Assembly (NCBI GenBank): GCA_947476045.1
Contig: CANJNZ010000038.1
Coordinates: forward strand, 1-42,855
Reading direction: 5' to 3'
Source: Chthoniobacteraceae bacterium
GTDB taxonomy: Bacteria > Verrucomicrobiota > Verrucomicrobiia > Chthoniobacterales > Chthoniobacteraceae
Length of the DNA: 42,855 nucleotides
Shown: positions 1-7,947 of the stretch, one piece after another
Position numbering within the stretch: position 1 is the first letter of the stretch
Layout: each line of letters starts with the position of its first letter
The notes under the pieces: model-generated
The model's database searches: none
What the model was told of the DNA's origin: nothing
The model's input: the letters and a program-made list of their open reading frames with translations, nothing else
Position numbers and translations under genes: made by a program

Positions 1-124
1 ATCTCCCGCCTCCATGGACTCATCTCCCGCCTCCATGGACTCATCTCCCGCCTCCATGGACTCATCTCCCGCCTCCATGGACTCATCTCCCGCCTCCATG
101 GACTCATCTCCCGCCTCCATGGAC
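1..124. repeat. 21-bp tandem repeat (minisatellite), about 5.9 copies
   Basis: A 21-bp unit starting ATCTCCCGCC and containing CCATGG is repeated without visible change from the first base of the window to about position 124. The array may continue beyond the edge. The unit length is a multiple of three, so it stays open as a seven-residue repeat (MDSSPAS) on the plus strand, but no ribosome site or recognisable domain accompanies it. It reads best as a non-coding minisatellite downstream of the leftward dioxygenase gene. Confidence 0.85.
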
Positions 125-190
125 GTTACTCCGGGAAATGGTATACATCCCGGACGGCAGACTTACGTCACTGGAGGCAGCCCCCAGCCG

Positions 191-868
191 CTAAGCCGCC
201 TCATTCCACTCCAGCCCGGACGGGAGTGCGAATGACGCGTATTCGATGTGTAGGATGCGGCGATGGCGGTCGCAGTTGGAGCGGCTGGATGCGTGCAGAA
301 GGAGCGGACACATCAGCAGCGCGTCGCCAGCGGAGGCGGCGCATAGAAAGTCGGCGTGTTCGTCGCGCAACGCTTGAATCTGCAGAGCGTCGAGGCGACC
401 GAAACGATGGGAGGCGGGCAGGACGCGCAGCGCGCCGTTGTTTTCATCCGCATCGTCCAAGTGGAGCCTCACGGTGAGCATCTGCTGGAGCAGTTCGATG
501 GGCGGCTGAACATGGGGAATCCCGTCCTTCACACTCCAAGGGCCAAAGCCGGGAGCCTCAGCACGGGCACGAAGCGCCAGCGTCAAATCCTGATGCCACG
601 GGACCAGCCAGTTCTTCTCCGGCGACTTGTCAAAGTAGATGGCACGGACGGGAAAAGGCTCGGACGGAAGATGAGGACGTATCAATTCCAGCACCCGCGC
701 CGAACGCGCCAACTCAGCAACAGCAGGCAAGGCCAGAAGCCCCCGCCGCCCCGCGCTGGAAACAGGGCCAAGTAATGAAACCAACTGCCGTATCTCATCG
801 GCGCTGAGAACCGCATGAGCAAAAGAAAATCCGTGCTGTTCAATGTTAGGGGTTATTGCAGCTTCCAT
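191..868 (-). CDS. Phytanoyl-CoA dioxygenase (PhyH)-like Fe(II)/2-oxoglutarate oxygenase
   Basis: A 225-residue protein with the metal-binding layout of PhyH-type non-haem iron oxygenases: HQD at H92/D94, a distal histidine at H192 in LLLHASS, and arginines near 203-204 that could bind 2-oxoglutarate. The segment NGALRVLPASHRFG (about residues 144-157) matches the family's NG-x-L-x-V-x-PxSH pattern. The substrate cannot be told from sequence; relatives hydroxylate lipids, amino acids or secondary metabolites. The ATG overlaps the end of the upstream secreted-protein gene by 16 bp, which suggests translational coupling. It lies outside the proposed prophage end and is taken as a host gene. Confidence 0.75.
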   Translation of the reverse strand: MEAAITPNIEQHGFSFAHAVLSADEIRQLVSLLGPVSSAGRRGLLALPAVAELARSARVLELIRPHLPSEPFPVRAIYFDKSPEKNWLVPWHQDLTLALRARAEAPGFGPWSVKDGIPHVQPPIELLQQMLTVRLHLDDADENNGALRVLPASHRFGRLDALQIQALRDEHADFLCAASAGDALLMCPLLLHASSRSNCDRHRRILHIEYASFALPSGLEWNEAA

Positions 869-1251
869 TTCGCATCCTTCAGGAGATAGCGGTGGGATGC
901 CTTGTGTAGATTGGTGCCGGGAGGGACGGGGATGCCTTGAACGTCAGGCTCATTGGGATTCCGAATGAAAACAGGGAGGTCAAACCGCTCGATAACGATG
1001 CCAGTAACAGAAACCTGCTTCCCTTCAAACTCCTCGGGCCATCTGTATATGCCATCAATAGCGATGCCGAAATCCTTACCGCCTAGAGATGCGCCTATTT
1101 TATGGTTTTCAGCCACTCCAATCAAAGTGACCTGCTGGCCGAGTTGTGCGGCGAGCACATCCTTGGGTTCCTTCTTGTGAGTGGGCGGTTTAGCGGAAAC
1201 GCCCGCAATTACCACGAAGATGGCGGCGAGGATGGCTCCAATGGTTTTCAT
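853..1251 (-). CDS. Small secreted protein, unknown function
   Basis: The 132-residue product starts with a Sec-type signal peptide (MKTIGAILAAIFVVIAGVSA). The mature part has alternating hydrophobic strands such as QQVTLIGVAENHKIG and GKQVSVTGIVIERFD, a pattern compatible with a small beta-barrel (OB-like) fold, but I recognise no family. Its start overlaps the stop of the gene above it in an ATGA, and its end overlaps the dioxygenase start by 16 bp, so the three leftward genes look like one transcript. Host gene by position. Confidence 0.65.
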   Translation of the reverse strand: MKTIGAILAAIFVVIAGVSAKPPTHKKEPKDVLAAQLGQQVTLIGVAENHKIGASLGGKDFGIAIDGIYRWPEEFEGKQVSVTGIVIERFDLPVFIRNPNEPDVQGIPVPPGTNLHKASHRYLLKDAKWKLQ

Positions 1252-1664
1252 TTGCTCTTTGGTGTTTTTCCATCCTTCTCGGATTGTAGCCGCATCAGGT
1301 GCGCAATGTAAGAGCCATCCTTTTCAAACTGAAGACTCAGCAGTGGGATATTCACCTCAAGACCCTTGACCGGTTTGTATGTAGGGCTGGTCATCAGCGT
1401 AAGGCTGGCGATGCGTCCGGTGCCCGTGGCATAAAAGACAACGAGATCGACGTTGTCATCCAATGGGAAATACTTAATTCCGGAACCTTCCCTGTTTGCT
1501 ATGTCGTAGAATCGCTCGCTGTAAGTGATGCCGAATTGGGCGAGAATCCTCGATGCGTCAAACAAGGTCATTTCAGCTTTGATGACATTGGGAGTGGTTG
1601 AATCGGCGGCGAATAAATTCGATGTGAAAAGCGTGAATGCAGCTGTGAGAATGAGAAGTTTCAT
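1248..1664 (-). CDS. Small secreted protein, unknown function
   Basis: The 138-residue start at 1664 is preferred over the ATG at 1700, because MKLLILTAAFTLFTSNLFA is a clear signal peptide while the twelve residues before it come from DNA that looks like a dispersed host repeat. The mature protein (residues about 20-138) has no motif I know. Its stop overlaps the next gene in ATGA. It is the first gene of the leftward host trio and the host gene nearest the left prophage end. Confidence 0.6.
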   Translation of the reverse strand: MKLLILTAAFTLFTSNLFAADSTTPNVIKAEMTLFDASRILAQFGITYSERFYDIANREGSGIKYFPLDDNVDLVVFYATGTGRIASLTLMTSPTYKPVKGLEVNIPLLSLQFEKDGSYIAHLMRLQSEKDGKTPKSK

Positions 1665-1760
1665 GCCAAAGGAAGCGTAGCACGCCAATGAGCCCCGCAA
1701 AGGACGAAAGAATCTTCCTGCCGTCCCTCCGGGACTTTCGTAAGCGCGCGAAAAATTTGA
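1665..1760. repeat. Possible dispersed host repeat
   Basis: The non-coding stretch contains CCGTCCCTCCGGGACTTTCG. Translated on the minus strand it gives KVPEGRQEDSF, a phrase I recall from spurious ORFs in verrucomicrobial and planctomycete genomes. That is recollection, not a search result. It marks this DNA as host rather than phage and so limits where the left prophage end can lie. Confidence 0.35.
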
Positions 1761-1779
1761 AAAGGCTGTAGAGGTAGCC

Positions 1780-1818
1780 TGAAAAGGGTCTGGCGGGGTG
1801 GGAGTGCACGCGGTGCAC
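1780..1818 (+). repeat. Candidate left terminal inverted repeat of the prophage
   Basis: TGAAAAGGG at 1780-1788 is followed by AGTGCACGC at 1803-1811 and TGCAC, matching the right end in reverse complement apart from a 4-bp length difference and a few substitutions. A second TGAAAAGG begins 22 bp further out at 1758, so 1758 is an alternative outer boundary or another transposase site. Confidence 0.5.
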
Positions 1819-1819
1819 T
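1803..1819. repeat. AGTGCA-N5-TGCACT palindrome, copy 1 (left end)
   Basis: Seven-base arms AGTGCAC/GTGCACT around GCG. It lies 23 bp inside the proposed left end and 14 bp beyond the stop of the last left-arm gene. It may serve in end recognition, as a terminator stem, or as a dispersed palindrome; the same motif occurs at four other prophage positions. Confidence 0.8.
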
Positions 1820-1832
1820 TTGGGCCGACGGG

Positions 1833-2273
1833 CTACTTTGGCAGCTCCGCGATCTGTGCATCGAGTGCGGCCTTCTGAACGTCGAGCTTGGCCTTTTGAG
1901 CCTCCAGTTCCGCGCGCTTGCGCTCGGCGGCGGGAGTTGCGGCCTCGGTGATGACACGGGCCAGCCCGGCGAGATCACCCTTGGCGTGTGCAGCCTTGGC
2001 GCGGGCGACGAGGGACTCGGCGAAAGCCTGAGTTTCGGCCAGCGTGGTCTCGGCCTGCCGTTTTGCGGCGGTCAAATCGGCGATGCACGTGCGGAGAGCG
2101 GCGTGAATTTCGGCGCGCTTGGCAGGCTGATTGAGCAGCGCGTCCACGACAGTGCCGACGTTTCGCCCGGCGATAATAACGTTGTTCGCGTCCTGCACGA
2201 TCACGTCGGCTCGGACGGGTGTTAGTGTGAAGCTGGCGAGCGCCAGCACGATGGTAATGAGGTTTTTGATCAT
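1833..2273 (-). CDS. Secreted coiled-coil protein, last gene of the left arm
   Basis: The 146-residue product has a signal peptide (MIKNLITIVLALASFTLTPVRA). The C-terminal half is a long charged helix (residues about 60-146) rich in Ala, Glu and Lys with repeats such as EAQKAKLDVQKAALDAQIAE, a probable coiled coil. I recognise no family. It follows the tail fibre gene by 7 bp on the same strand and shares with it the unusual presence of a Sec signal. It could be a cell-surface or periplasmic helper, or a fibre-associated protein. Confidence 0.65.
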   Translation of the reverse strand: MIKNLITIVLALASFTLTPVRADVIVQDANNVIIAGRNVGTVVDALLNQPAKRAEIHAALRTCIADLTAAKRQAETTLAETQAFAESLVARAKAAHAKGDLAGLARVITEAATPAAERKRAELEAQKAKLDVQKAALDAQIAELPK

Positions 2274-2280
2274 GGTGTTT

Positions 2281-3978
2281 TTATGGGTGTGAAATTTTCG
2301 CGCCGTAGGTGGCGCTCGCCGGGTCTATCGTGCCGCCCGATACGTTGGTCGCGCGAATGGTGACCTCGCCGGAATTATACACGTAAGCGTCAAACACGAT
2401 CCCGTTTGGTGGAGAATCCGGAAGCGAGAGTGTTACATAGTCGCCGGCCACGGCGTCGGTGAGATAGATGATCTCGGTGCGGACTTCGCCGCCAGCCATG
2501 CTGGTAAAATCAATCGTGGCCTCGCTGTGCGGTTGGGAAAGTGCGGTCGTGCGGATGGTGCCGAAATCGTCATTCGAGTCCAAGTAAAGGTATCCGCCCG
2601 AGCTGCGCAGTGCGTAGCTGTTTCGTGGGAGCGTGTTGTCGGCCTCTGCGCCCGCCGTGGTGCCTCCGTCCGTGTATGGGGTCGCCGTATCCTGCACAGT
2701 GAGCGCCACCATGCCCGTTGAGTGCACACGGACCCCCCCGAGGCGCGTTCCGTCATCCCAAATTCCCAGCTCCTCCACTCCGTTCGCCGAGTTCTCCACG
2801 TAATGACCAAACGCGCCGGACGCCGATCCGCTCACCTGATTACTAAATCCAACACTCAAAGCATAGCTCGCAGATGACGAGTTAGACGATCCGAGCGCGA
2901 TGGCGTAATCACCGCCGCTCGCTCCGTTCAAGTAGCCGACTGAGATCGCGTAATTTGAATCAGCGCCATTTGATCCTCCTAGCGTAATGGCACCTGTTCC
3001 GTTCACGCTGTTACCGGTGCCGAGCGCGATTCCGGCTGCGGCGGTCGTCGTGTTCGACACACCGATGTTCAAACCTCCTGTTCCCGCGCTGATTGAAATT
3101 GTATTAAAAACCGTCGCGTCGGTCTTCATTAAATCAACGCCTTCGACTGCGAGCACCCCCGCAGCGCTTCGCGTCAATGTCGTGTCGCTTGCGTGCCCGA
3201 CATTGATTGCGCTGAACTGCGGCGAGTCGCCCGTGCCGACGCCGAGCGATGTGCGGAAGGCGGCGAAGCTGCCCGATCCAAGAAGCGTCTGCACATTCGC
3301 GCTCGGTGTGATACCGGCGTAGGTCGTGAGATCAGCGTCGTAGGCTTGCACGTTGGTGCCGATGACCAAGCCGAGGGAAGTCCGCATTGCGGCGAAGTCC
3401 GCAGCGCCGAGCAGGGTCTGCACATTCGCGCTGGGGGTGATGCCAGCGTAGGTGGTGAGATCGCCGTCGTAGGCTTGCACGTTGGTGCCGATTGCGAGGC
3501 TGAGGTCCGTGGCCATCTCGGCTGCGGTGCGGGCTGAAATGGTGTTATCGGCGTTGATGCGCAGAAAGCGGACGGCAGATGGATTTGTGAGCTTAAACAG
3601 GCTTTTCCCGATAGTAGTGCCGCCCAAATTAGTAAGAGTGGAGGCTGCGCCAGTTCCACCGAAGCCGATGGAGGAGTTTGGTGGCAGCACAAGCTGCCCC
3701 GCGTCCAGCCGCATCGCTTCGACGCCGGCGCTCGCGAATCCCAGTGTTCCGGGGGAGATGCGATAAATCCCCGTGTTCGAGTCACCGTAAAAGGTGAAAC
3801 TAGGAGCGGCGGCCGTAGAGGCGGTCCGTGCGAGAAAAGAGGCAGGCCATTTTAGCGTGCCATCGAGATTGCCTACATAAGCCTTTGTCGTCGGGCTTGG
3901 TAGCGTGGGGTCGGCGGAGGCTTCGCGGAGGGGCATCAGGGCCGCCGCGAGCGCGAGGAAAATGATGAGTTTTTTCAT
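2281..3978 (-). CDS. Tail fibre-like protein with signal peptide and YadA-like repeats
   Basis: A 565-residue, Gly/Ser/Ala/Thr-rich protein. Residues 1-22 form a Sec-type signal peptide ending in ASA. Residues 163-205 and 206-247 are a near-perfect 42-43-residue tandem repeat (IGTNVQAYD...TSLG; DNA 3364-3492 and 3238-3363). Residues about 310-400 carry degenerate AIALGSSNSSSASYALSVG units resembling the head repeats of YadA-type trimeric adhesins. Its place at the distal end of the tail genes suggests a receptor-binding fibre. A cleavable signal is odd for a virion protein assembled in the cytoplasm; it may instead be displayed on the lysogen surface. Confidence 0.7.
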   Translation of the reverse strand: MKKLIIFLALAAALMPLREASADPTLPSPTTKAYVGNLDGTLKWPASFLARTASTAAAPSFTFYGDSNTGIYRISPGTLGFASAGVEAMRLDAGQLVLPPNSSIGFGGTGAASTLTNLGGTTIGKSLFKLTNPSAVRFLRINADNTISARTAAEMATDLSLAIGTNVQAYDGDLTTYAGITPSANVQTLLGAADFAAMRTSLGLVIGTNVQAYDADLTTYAGITPSANVQTLLGSGSFAAFRTSLGVGTGDSPQFSAINVGHASDTTLTRSAAGVLAVEGVDLMKTDATVFNTISISAGTGGLNIGVSNTTTAAAGIALGTGNSVNGTGAITLGGSNGADSNYAISVGYLNGASGGDYAIALGSSNSSSASYALSVGFSNQVSGSASGAFGHYVENSANGVEELGIWDDGTRLGGVRVHSTGMVALTVQDTATPYTDGGTTAGAEADNTLPRNSYALRSSGGYLYLDSNDDFGTIRTTALSQPHSEATIDFTSMAGGEVRTEIIYLTDAVAGDYVTLSLPDSPPNGIVFDAYVYNSGEVTIRATNVSGGTIDPASATYGAKISHP

Positions 3979-3989
3979 AAAAAAGAAAA

Positions 3990-4640
3990 TTAAGCCTCGT
4001 CGCCGATGGCTAGCGTCTCGGCACCGGCGGCTCCGGTGATGTAAATGGTCTGGTATTTGCCCTGTGTCGGGTTCCAGAGCTGAAAATTGTTGTTGTGGAT
4101 GCGGTATCCGCCGTCGGTCGGGGCCTTGAGCGCGATGGCATCGGCGGCTGGGTAGGCCGGGTCTGCGTCGTCCGGGGCGACTTCATCGCCGATGTAAATG
4201 TCGCGCTGGATCGTCACGGGCCACTGCCCGACGACTGTGAGTCGCTTGTCACCTGCGTCATTGCTCAGCTCGATGTCGAGCAGCGCGGCGGCGGTCTTCG
4301 TGGTGTCCGATGTGAAGAGCGCGGCGATCTGCTCCGTGTTTAAATTCAGCGTCGCCTCGTAGTGCAGCTCGTCGTCTTCGCCGACCTCGGCGAATGCCGT
4401 CGCTGAAAAAAGCAGATCTTCGTCGAGGTCCGCCGTCGCCCTGGCCGCCACCGAGATGTGCGTGTAGTCGGCGTCCATTGCCGCGACTTCGAGCGGCGTG
4501 ACCGCACTGCCCGTCTCATCGAGCAGCCAGAGGGAGATCGTGAAGCGGTCGCCCTGGTGCAACGTCAGCGTGCCGAGGCGCGAGTTGGAATCGCGGCTGA
4601 CCACGAGCGTGCGGGCGGTTTGGTTGACGTTGAGTTCCAT
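3990..4640 (-). CDS. Tail/fibre-associated protein, unknown family
   Basis: A 216-residue acidic, beta-rich protein. The C-terminal part (residues about 170-216: YRIHNNNFQLWNPTQGKYQTIYITGAAGAETLAIG) resembles segments found in phage fibre or baseplate-tip proteins, but I know no named family. It is the first gene after a 56-bp gap that holds one of the three copies of the proposed late element, 35 bp upstream of its ATG. It therefore probably begins a fibre transcript with the genes at 2281 and 1833. No clear Shine-Dalgarno sequence precedes the ATG. Confidence 0.6.
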   Translation of the reverse strand: MELNVNQTARTLVVSRDSNSRLGTLTLHQGDRFTISLWLLDETGSAVTPLEVAAMDADYTHISVAARATADLDEDLLFSATAFAEVGEDDELHYEATLNLNTEQIAALFTSDTTKTAAALLDIELSNDAGDKRLTVVGQWPVTIQRDIYIGDEVAPDDADPAYPAADAIALKAPTDGGYRIHNNNFQLWNPTQGKYQTIYITGAAGAETLAIGDEA

Positions 4641-4674
4641 TTTGCGCGAAGAGTGTCAGGTAGTGCCGCCGGCG

Positions 4675-4696
4675 GCTAATCGCCGTGCGCGGCGTG
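4675..4696 (-). promoter_or_regulatory. Conserved late element, copy A
   Basis: Read on the minus strand this is CACGCCGCGCACG followed by GCGATTAGC, identical at 21 of 22 positions to copy B and 20 of 22 to copy C. Its 3' base is 35 bp upstream of the ATG at 4640 and it abuts the stop codon of the gene before it. On the plus strand CGCCG-TGCG-CGGCG also forms a small perfect inverted repeat. Proposed as a late promoter or activator site. Confidence 0.6.
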
Positions 4697-5371
4697 TCAT
4701 GCGGTTTCGTAGCCGCCTGCCCAGTAGGTCAGCGGCGGGTATTTGGAGCTAAAACTGGAGCTGCCGAGCGCGGTCGAGACCTTCAGGTGTTCGCGCGTGC
4801 AGTTGATCAAGGTGTGGGGGTCCGCGTGGTCCGCGAATTTGCGGATATCCCGGCGCTCGCGCTCGCGCGATGGTCGGAAGTAGCACAGCAGTTGATACCA
4901 GGTGAACGTGCCGTCCCCGTTGTCCTTCAGCATGTCCGGGAAGGTCGCCCACGGTGCGCCGCTCTTGCGCTCGACGGAAACCAGATCGCCGCTGCCGTCA
5001 AACAAGCACTCCAGCCACGACACGCCCGTTCGTCCGATGGATTGTTCGTCGGAAAAATGCGTGATGACCGCCACGTCGTTCCATTGGTCCGATTTCAGCA
5101 GCGTGCTCTGCGGATTGATCGCCAGGGTCACGGTATCCACGTCGCCCTCACTATTTTCATCCGTCGCGATGATCTCGCCCTCAAACGGGTGCAGGCGGCG
5201 GCGCGGGATGTGAACCTTGCGGCGAAACTTGAAGCCCGTCCCGCCGGGGCCGGAATCGAGCAGCAAGTCTGCCGAGGAGCGCGGCTGCGTCCCTTCGAGG
5301 TAAGCCTGCACTTCCTCGGCCCAGTCGAGGATGTTGCCCGCTTCGCTCGGCGGTGTGGGGAGCTTAATCAT
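4697..5371 (-). CDS. Phage tail protein, unknown family
   Basis: A 224-residue protein in the block between tape measure and fibre genes, overlapping the preceding tail gene by 8 bp. The N-terminus (PTPPSEAGNILDWAEEVQAYLEG) looks helical and the rest mixed beta. A fibre or tail-tip subunit is likely from position only. Mu-family myophages have baseplate genes here; none is recognisable, consistent with a flexible non-contractile tail. Confidence 0.6.
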   Translation of the reverse strand: MIKLPTPPSEAGNILDWAEEVQAYLEGTQPRSSADLLLDSGPGGTGFKFRRKVHIPRRRLHPFEGEIIATDENSEGDVDTVTLAINPQSTLLKSDQWNDVAVITHFSDEQSIGRTGVSWLECLFDGSGDLVSVERKSGAPWATFPDMLKDNGDGTFTWYQLLCYFRPSRERERRDIRKFADHADPHTLINCTREHLKVSTALGSSSFSSKYPPLTYWAGGYETA

Positions 5372-6146
5372 AGATCAAGTCATCCCAGCCGTTGAAAAGA
5401 TTGCCTGCATCGTCCACCCGGTAGGCCGAGCCGATCCAGCGTGTCGTGCGTTTCCACACCTTGCCCGTCTTTGTCACCACGTCCGCGCCGAGCAGCCAGT
5501 TGTATTTCCACACCTCAGAAAAGCTCGCGCCGACGGGCGGGTTCTGGTGCGTAAAACAACCGGCGCCCACATCGTCGGGCTTGCCGAGGTAAATCAGCGT
5601 GCGACTCACTGTCGGCGATGAGACCAGGTAGTCCTCGACTCCCCTTTCACGCAGCGCGATGTATTGGGCAAAGGTCCACGGGGCTGTAAATTCAGGGGCG
5701 TGGGCCACTCTCACCTTATAAGCATCCGCGTGGGCAAGCAGCCCCTCCCAGTCGTCGAGATGCAGGTGTTCGGTGGCGACTTTAGCGCCGTGCAGAAAGC
5801 CGCACCGGGGATGCACCCAGATGGCCGCTTTTTCTTCATTGAAAGCGATCTCGTATTCCGCATCGGCGATGGGTTCGTTGCCCGCGAGTTCCTCGGTGAA
5901 ATTAGGCAGCTCGAAATGCACCGTCAGCGTGCCGGTGGCTCCATCGCCCTCCTCAAGGTCCGAGCCGATGACAACCAGCGTCGGAAACTCCGGCAGCGTC
6001 GTGCCGCGCTTGGGCCGCTGCGCGGCCAGCATCTCGTAGGGGCCGACGTAGGGCAGGGTCGCAGTGACTTTTTCGGAAAAATTCCACTGCATCTTGCCGC
6101 GCTCGACCTTCCGTTCTCCGCGCATCACATAGCCGTCGTCGTTCAT
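5364..6146 (-). CDS. Tail protein downstream of tape measure (distal tail/tip candidate)
   Basis: The 260-residue reading starts at ATG 6146, overlapping the tape measure stop in ATGA; the longer frame upstream is only the shadow of that gene. It contains several Trp/Tyr-rich segments (for example WTFAQYIALRERGVEDYLV and VWKYNWLLGADVV). In siphophage gene order the first gene after the tape measure is the distal tail protein, so that role is inferred from position, without motif support. Confidence 0.6.
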   Translation of the reverse strand: MNDDGYVMRGERKVERGKMQWNFSEKVTATLPYVGPYEMLAAQRPKRGTTLPEFPTLVVIGSDLEEGDGATGTLTVHFELPNFTEELAGNEPIADAEYEIAFNEEKAAIWVHPRCGFLHGAKVATEHLHLDDWEGLLAHADAYKVRVAHAPEFTAPWTFAQYIALRERGVEDYLVSSPTVSRTLIYLGKPDDVGAGCFTHQNPPVGASFSEVWKYNWLLGADVVTKTGKVWKRTTRWIGSAYRVDDAGNLFNGWDDLIYD

Positions 6147-7711
6147 CGCGTGAAAACCCCTCCCCGGAACTTTGCCGTGTTTTTCGCGATCTCCGAGTTG
6201 ACCTTGAGGATCGCCTTTTGCGTGTCGAGCTGGCCCTTGAGCACGCGGGCCTCGGTGCTGCCTGCACCGCCGAGCCATCCGCCGACCGATGCCAGCGAGC
6301 TGGCTGCGCGGATGCCCGACTTGCCTTTCTTTTCATCGGGCGCGTCCGCGCCGGCGGCGGCCGCGTTCATTGCCTTCTTGGTCTCGCGACCTTGGAATGC
6401 CATCTCCTGTTGCATATCCGCCACGTTCTTCATCGCGAGTCGCACGAGGCCGAGTCCGGGCACGAGCGAGTTTTGCACCGCCTCTGGATTCATTCTTTGG
6501 CGCGCTCTGCCGATTGTATCAGTCAGATCTTTTCGCAATGTAGCCATGATGCCAGCAATGGATGCACTCGCAGATGCCATCGGGCTTTCGTCGCGCAGCT
6601 TTCGCCTGCGCACGTAATCCGTCGCTGGTGCCTGCATTGGCCCCTCGTCGAACCAGCGCGATGGCTTGAAATCATTCAGCGCATCACTAATTGCCTGCGC
6701 TAAGCGATCCCCGGCTGTCTGAAGCACACTACCCAATGTTTTGAATATGGCGTCGAATGCCAGACTGAGGCCCTTAATGAGCAGGCCACCCGCCTCCATC
6801 GCTCCGAGCTTCAGCCCGTCGGCGAGCACGCCGCCCAGTTCCCCTGTGCGGAAAAGCTCCATTGCTACGCTCATGCCGTCCGCGATGATGCCGCCGACGT
6901 TCCGCGCGCCTGCTTCCAGCGAGGCGAGGAAGTCGCTGCCCTGGCTGAGCATCGGCTTGAGCGCGATCATGATCGGCTCTCCGAAGCTGCGCAGCAGACC
7001 GTTGAAGGAATCCTTCAGCGTGGAAAGCAGGCCGTTGAAAGTCTTGCCCATCTTCTCCGTCATTCCAGAGAACTGCCCGCCCTCGGCTGTCAGCGATTGG
7101 AACGCCTTGAGCAGTTGCGGAAAGCCGACCTTGCCCTCTTCGACGAGCTTGCGCACTTGGGTCGAGCTGACGCCGAATTGATCCGCCAGCGACTGCATCA
7201 CCGGGATGCCACGGTCGCCGAGCTGCTTCATGTCGTCGCCCATCAGCCGGCCGTTTTGCCGGGCCTTGCCGAAAATGGACGCCAGATCCTCGATGGGCAT
7301 CCCGGCACCCTTCGCGATGTCGCCGAGCATCCGCAGCTCGCCGATCACGTCGCCCGCTGCTGAGGACGTGGCTAGGAGGTTGCGGGCCGCGCCAGCCAGC
7401 TCGGGAAATTCAAAGGGCGTCGTGTTGGCGAATTGCTGAATGTCGCCGAGCATTGCTTTCGCCCGCGCAGCGCTGCCGAGCATGACTTCAAATTGCGTCG
7501 CCGTCTCTTCGAGGTCTGCCGCGAGGTTGATGCCCTTGATCGCCCCGAATCCAGTGCCGAGCGCCCCGCCCAGCGCGCCGAGACCACCGACGAGGCCGGT
7601 GAGCCGCATCAGGCTGCTGCCGAGACTGGAAAATGCACCCATCGCGCCGGCGATGCCTTTGCGCAGCGGGCCGATGTCGAGCCCCATCGTGTATGCGATT
7701 TTTCCGCTCAT
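6143..7711 (-). CDS. Tape measure protein
   Basis: A 522-residue protein with the features of tail tape measures. The N-terminus is Gly/Ala-rich and hydrophobic (residues about 20-65). It is followed by the TP901-like segment LAADLEETATQFEVMLGSAARAKAMLGDIQQFANTTPFEFPELAGAARNLLA, typical of phage minor tail/tape measure domains. Long helical stretches and membrane-like segments follow around residues 270-360. It sets tail length; at about 520 residues the tail should be short, very roughly 80 nm by the usual rule of 0.15 nm per residue. It lies directly after the chaperone frameshift region, the canonical place. Confidence 0.88.
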   Translation of the reverse strand: MSGKIAYTMGLDIGPLRKGIAGAMGAFSSLGSSLMRLTGLVGGLGALGGALGTGFGAIKGINLAADLEETATQFEVMLGSAARAKAMLGDIQQFANTTPFEFPELAGAARNLLATSSAAGDVIGELRMLGDIAKGAGMPIEDLASIFGKARQNGRLMGDDMKQLGDRGIPVMQSLADQFGVSSTQVRKLVEEGKVGFPQLLKAFQSLTAEGGQFSGMTEKMGKTFNGLLSTLKDSFNGLLRSFGEPIMIALKPMLSQGSDFLASLEAGARNVGGIIADGMSVAMELFRTGELGGVLADGLKLGAMEAGGLLIKGLSLAFDAIFKTLGSVLQTAGDRLAQAISDALNDFKPSRWFDEGPMQAPATDYVRRRKLRDESPMASASASIAGIMATLRKDLTDTIGRARQRMNPEAVQNSLVPGLGLVRLAMKNVADMQQEMAFQGRETKKAMNAAAAGADAPDEKKGKSGIRAASSLASVGGWLGGAGSTEARVLKGQLDTQKAILKVNSEIAKNTAKFRGGVFTR

Positions 7712-7947
7712 CCCTGTGCCTCCGCTTTCCGTTTCGCAGCCGACATGGCACGAGCGATGAAGTCCGGTCCCGTGCGCGGAATATCCAAACGCGCCGAACG
7801 TGCCTCGCGAAGTGCGAGGGCGACTCCGAGCGGCAGATTTGCCGCGTCGTCAAAACTCATGCTGTATTCGGACATTAGCATTTCCAAAAGCGATAGAGTC
7901 CAGCCGCACCCGCTGCTCGCAGGTGGCAGGGCGGCTACGGAGGGTTT
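7708..7947 (-). CDS. Frameshift extension (GT-type) of the tail assembly chaperone
   Basis: This frame is open from the slippery heptamer AAACCCT (7947 down to 7941) to a TGA at 7708-7710, which overlaps the tape measure ATG. It encodes GWTLSLLEMLMSEYSMSF then DDAANLPLGVALALREA, the W-x-L...EY-x-xS/D...LPL pattern of chaperone T domains. It has no convincing start of its own. A -1 slip at A-AAC-CCT, two codons before the chaperone stop, would join it to the upstream gene and give a product of about 219 residues. The arrangement matches lambda G/GT and equivalents in many tailed phages. AAACCCT fits X-XXY-YYZ, though CCC is a less common second codon than AAA or UUU. Confidence 0.7.
   Translation of the reverse strand, partial: KPSVAALPPASSGCGWTLSLLEMLMSEYSMSFDDAANLPLGVALALREARSARLDIPRTGPDFIARAMSAAKRKAEAQG

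Noticed and set aside
1-124. CRISPR array
   Set aside because: The 21-bp units follow each other with no spacers.
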